Assembly: GCA_025355485.1 (NCBI GenBank)
Contig: JANXZP010000104.1
Location: 1 to 6,581, forward strand
Direction: 5' to 3'
Source: Pseudomonadota bacterium
Lineage (GTDB): Bacteria > Pseudomonadota > Gammaproteobacteria > Xanthomonadales > Xanthomonadaceae
DNA length: 6,581 bases
This document shows, one piece after another, positions 6,398-6,581 of this stretch. The translations under genes and the position numbers were made by a program. The notes below the pieces were generated by a model. The model was given only the letters and a program-made list of their open reading frames with translations. It did not search any database and was not told the origin of the DNA. Positions within the stretch are counted from its first letter, which is position 1. Every line of letters starts with the position of its first letter.

Positions 6398-6428
6398 CCC
6401 TCGCCCGCGTGTGTTTTGCGGGAGAGGG
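6398..6428. repeat. REP-like palindrome upstream of the regulator
   Basis: CCCTCGCCCGC (6398-6408) and GCGGGAGAGGG (6418-6428) form an 11-bp stem with one mismatch around a 9-base loop. Stems of the type CCTCTCCCGC...GCGGGAGAGG are, from memory, dispersed many times between genes in GC-rich proteobacteria including Xanthomonadales. A shorter stem, GTCGC/GCGAC (6377-6381 and 6385-6389), and a G-rich strand (6421-6464) flank it. No T-run follows, so it is unlikely to be an intrinsic terminator. In the regulator mRNA it would be a strong 5' leader hairpin starting about 43 bases before the start codon. Confidence 0.5.
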
Positions 6429-6530
6429 GGGAACCGCCGACGGAGCCGGTGGTGGGGTGAGGGGAAGGTCATGTCGCAGCGGAAACCACATGATTTGAAG
6501 CGCCTCCCGATATGACCTTCAGCTTTGTGA

Positions 6531-6563
6531 AGATTACACGCCCAGCCGCGTGGAGGCCGCGTG
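6531..6563 (-). promoter_or_regulatory. Candidate regulator-activated promoter with 11-bp-period direct repeat
   Basis: The plus strand reads GCCGCGTG at 6545-6552 and again at 6556-6563, a perfect 8-bp direct repeat with 11-bp period, the spacing at which OmpR-family dimers usually bind half-sites. On the minus strand a TAATCT (6536-6531) could be a -10 element. The expected -35 position falls inside the repeat and shows no TTGACA, as is common at activator-dependent promoters. The 5' leader would be about 170 bases, which is long. The promoter call is inference; the repeat is seen directly. Confidence 0.35.
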
Positions 6564-6581
6564 AAAACGCCACGAGCGGGC

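Larger units (their letters stand above)
6356..6581. other. Non-coding leader upstream of the regulator
   Basis: No gene was found in these 226 bases. Besides the REP-like palindrome and the direct repeat, it has an inverted pair AAGGTCAT (6465-6472) and ATGACCTT (6512-6519), and a CTTCA/TGAAG pair (6517-6521 and 6528-6532). Both are short enough to be chance. The neighbour beyond 6581 cannot be seen. Confidence 0.5.

Noticed and set aside
6356..6472. Longer regulator start at 6472
   Set aside because: The added residues are a Pro/Arg-rich translation of the REP-like region, while 6355 has a GGAG at good distance and gives a normal receiver N-terminus.
6465..6519. Inverted pair AAGGTCAT/ATGACCTT as a regulatory stem
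   Set aside because: Eight base pairs with a 39-base spacer is not far from chance expectation in a region of this size, and no further pairing supports it.

Overview
The window is GC-rich, with codon third positions dominated by G and C. Its gene families suggest a gammaproteobacterium of the Xanthomonadales (Xanthomonas/Lysobacter/Rhodanobacter relatives). That placement is inferred from gene content and style; no rRNA or marker gene is present to prove it. All convincing genes lie on the minus strand, so transcription runs from high to low coordinates. The long plus-strand open frames are GC-driven shadows.

In transcription order: (1) 6581-6356 is a leader region with a possible regulator-controlled promoter (an 8-bp direct repeat with 11-bp period) and a REP-like palindrome; (2) 6355-5642 is an OmpR-family response regulator; (3) 5580-4246 is a membrane sensor histidine kinase; (4) a gap of 90 bases, filled with short inverted repeats; (5) 4155-2587 is a MacA-like periplasmic adaptor carrying an unusual extra segment of about 145 residues; (6) 2576-1833 is a MacB/LolD-type ABC ATPase; (7) 1836-1756 is a 26-codon remnant that copies the start of the permease gene; (8) 1759-527 is an FtsX/MacB-type permease without a fused ATPase; (9) a 71-base gap with one hairpin; (10) 455-1 is the first 151 codons of a secreted isoaspartyl peptidase/L-asparaginase, cut by the window edge.

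Genes 2 to 8 read as one functional module: a two-component system next to the inner-membrane part of a MacAB-like tripartite exporter. The kinase would sense an envelope signal and the regulator would activate the operon and its pump. The adaptor would link the ATPase/permease to an outer-membrane TolC-type channel, which is not in this window. The module type is known (two-component-controlled MacAB-like pumps).

The two unusual points are these. First, a precise remnant of a second permease gene sits between two ATGA stop/start overlaps. Second, the adaptor carries an inserted helical segment whose two L-x-x-x-Q motifs recall the Spy/CpxP periplasmic stress proteins. No CRISPR array, tRNA, rRNA, transposase or phage gene was seen.
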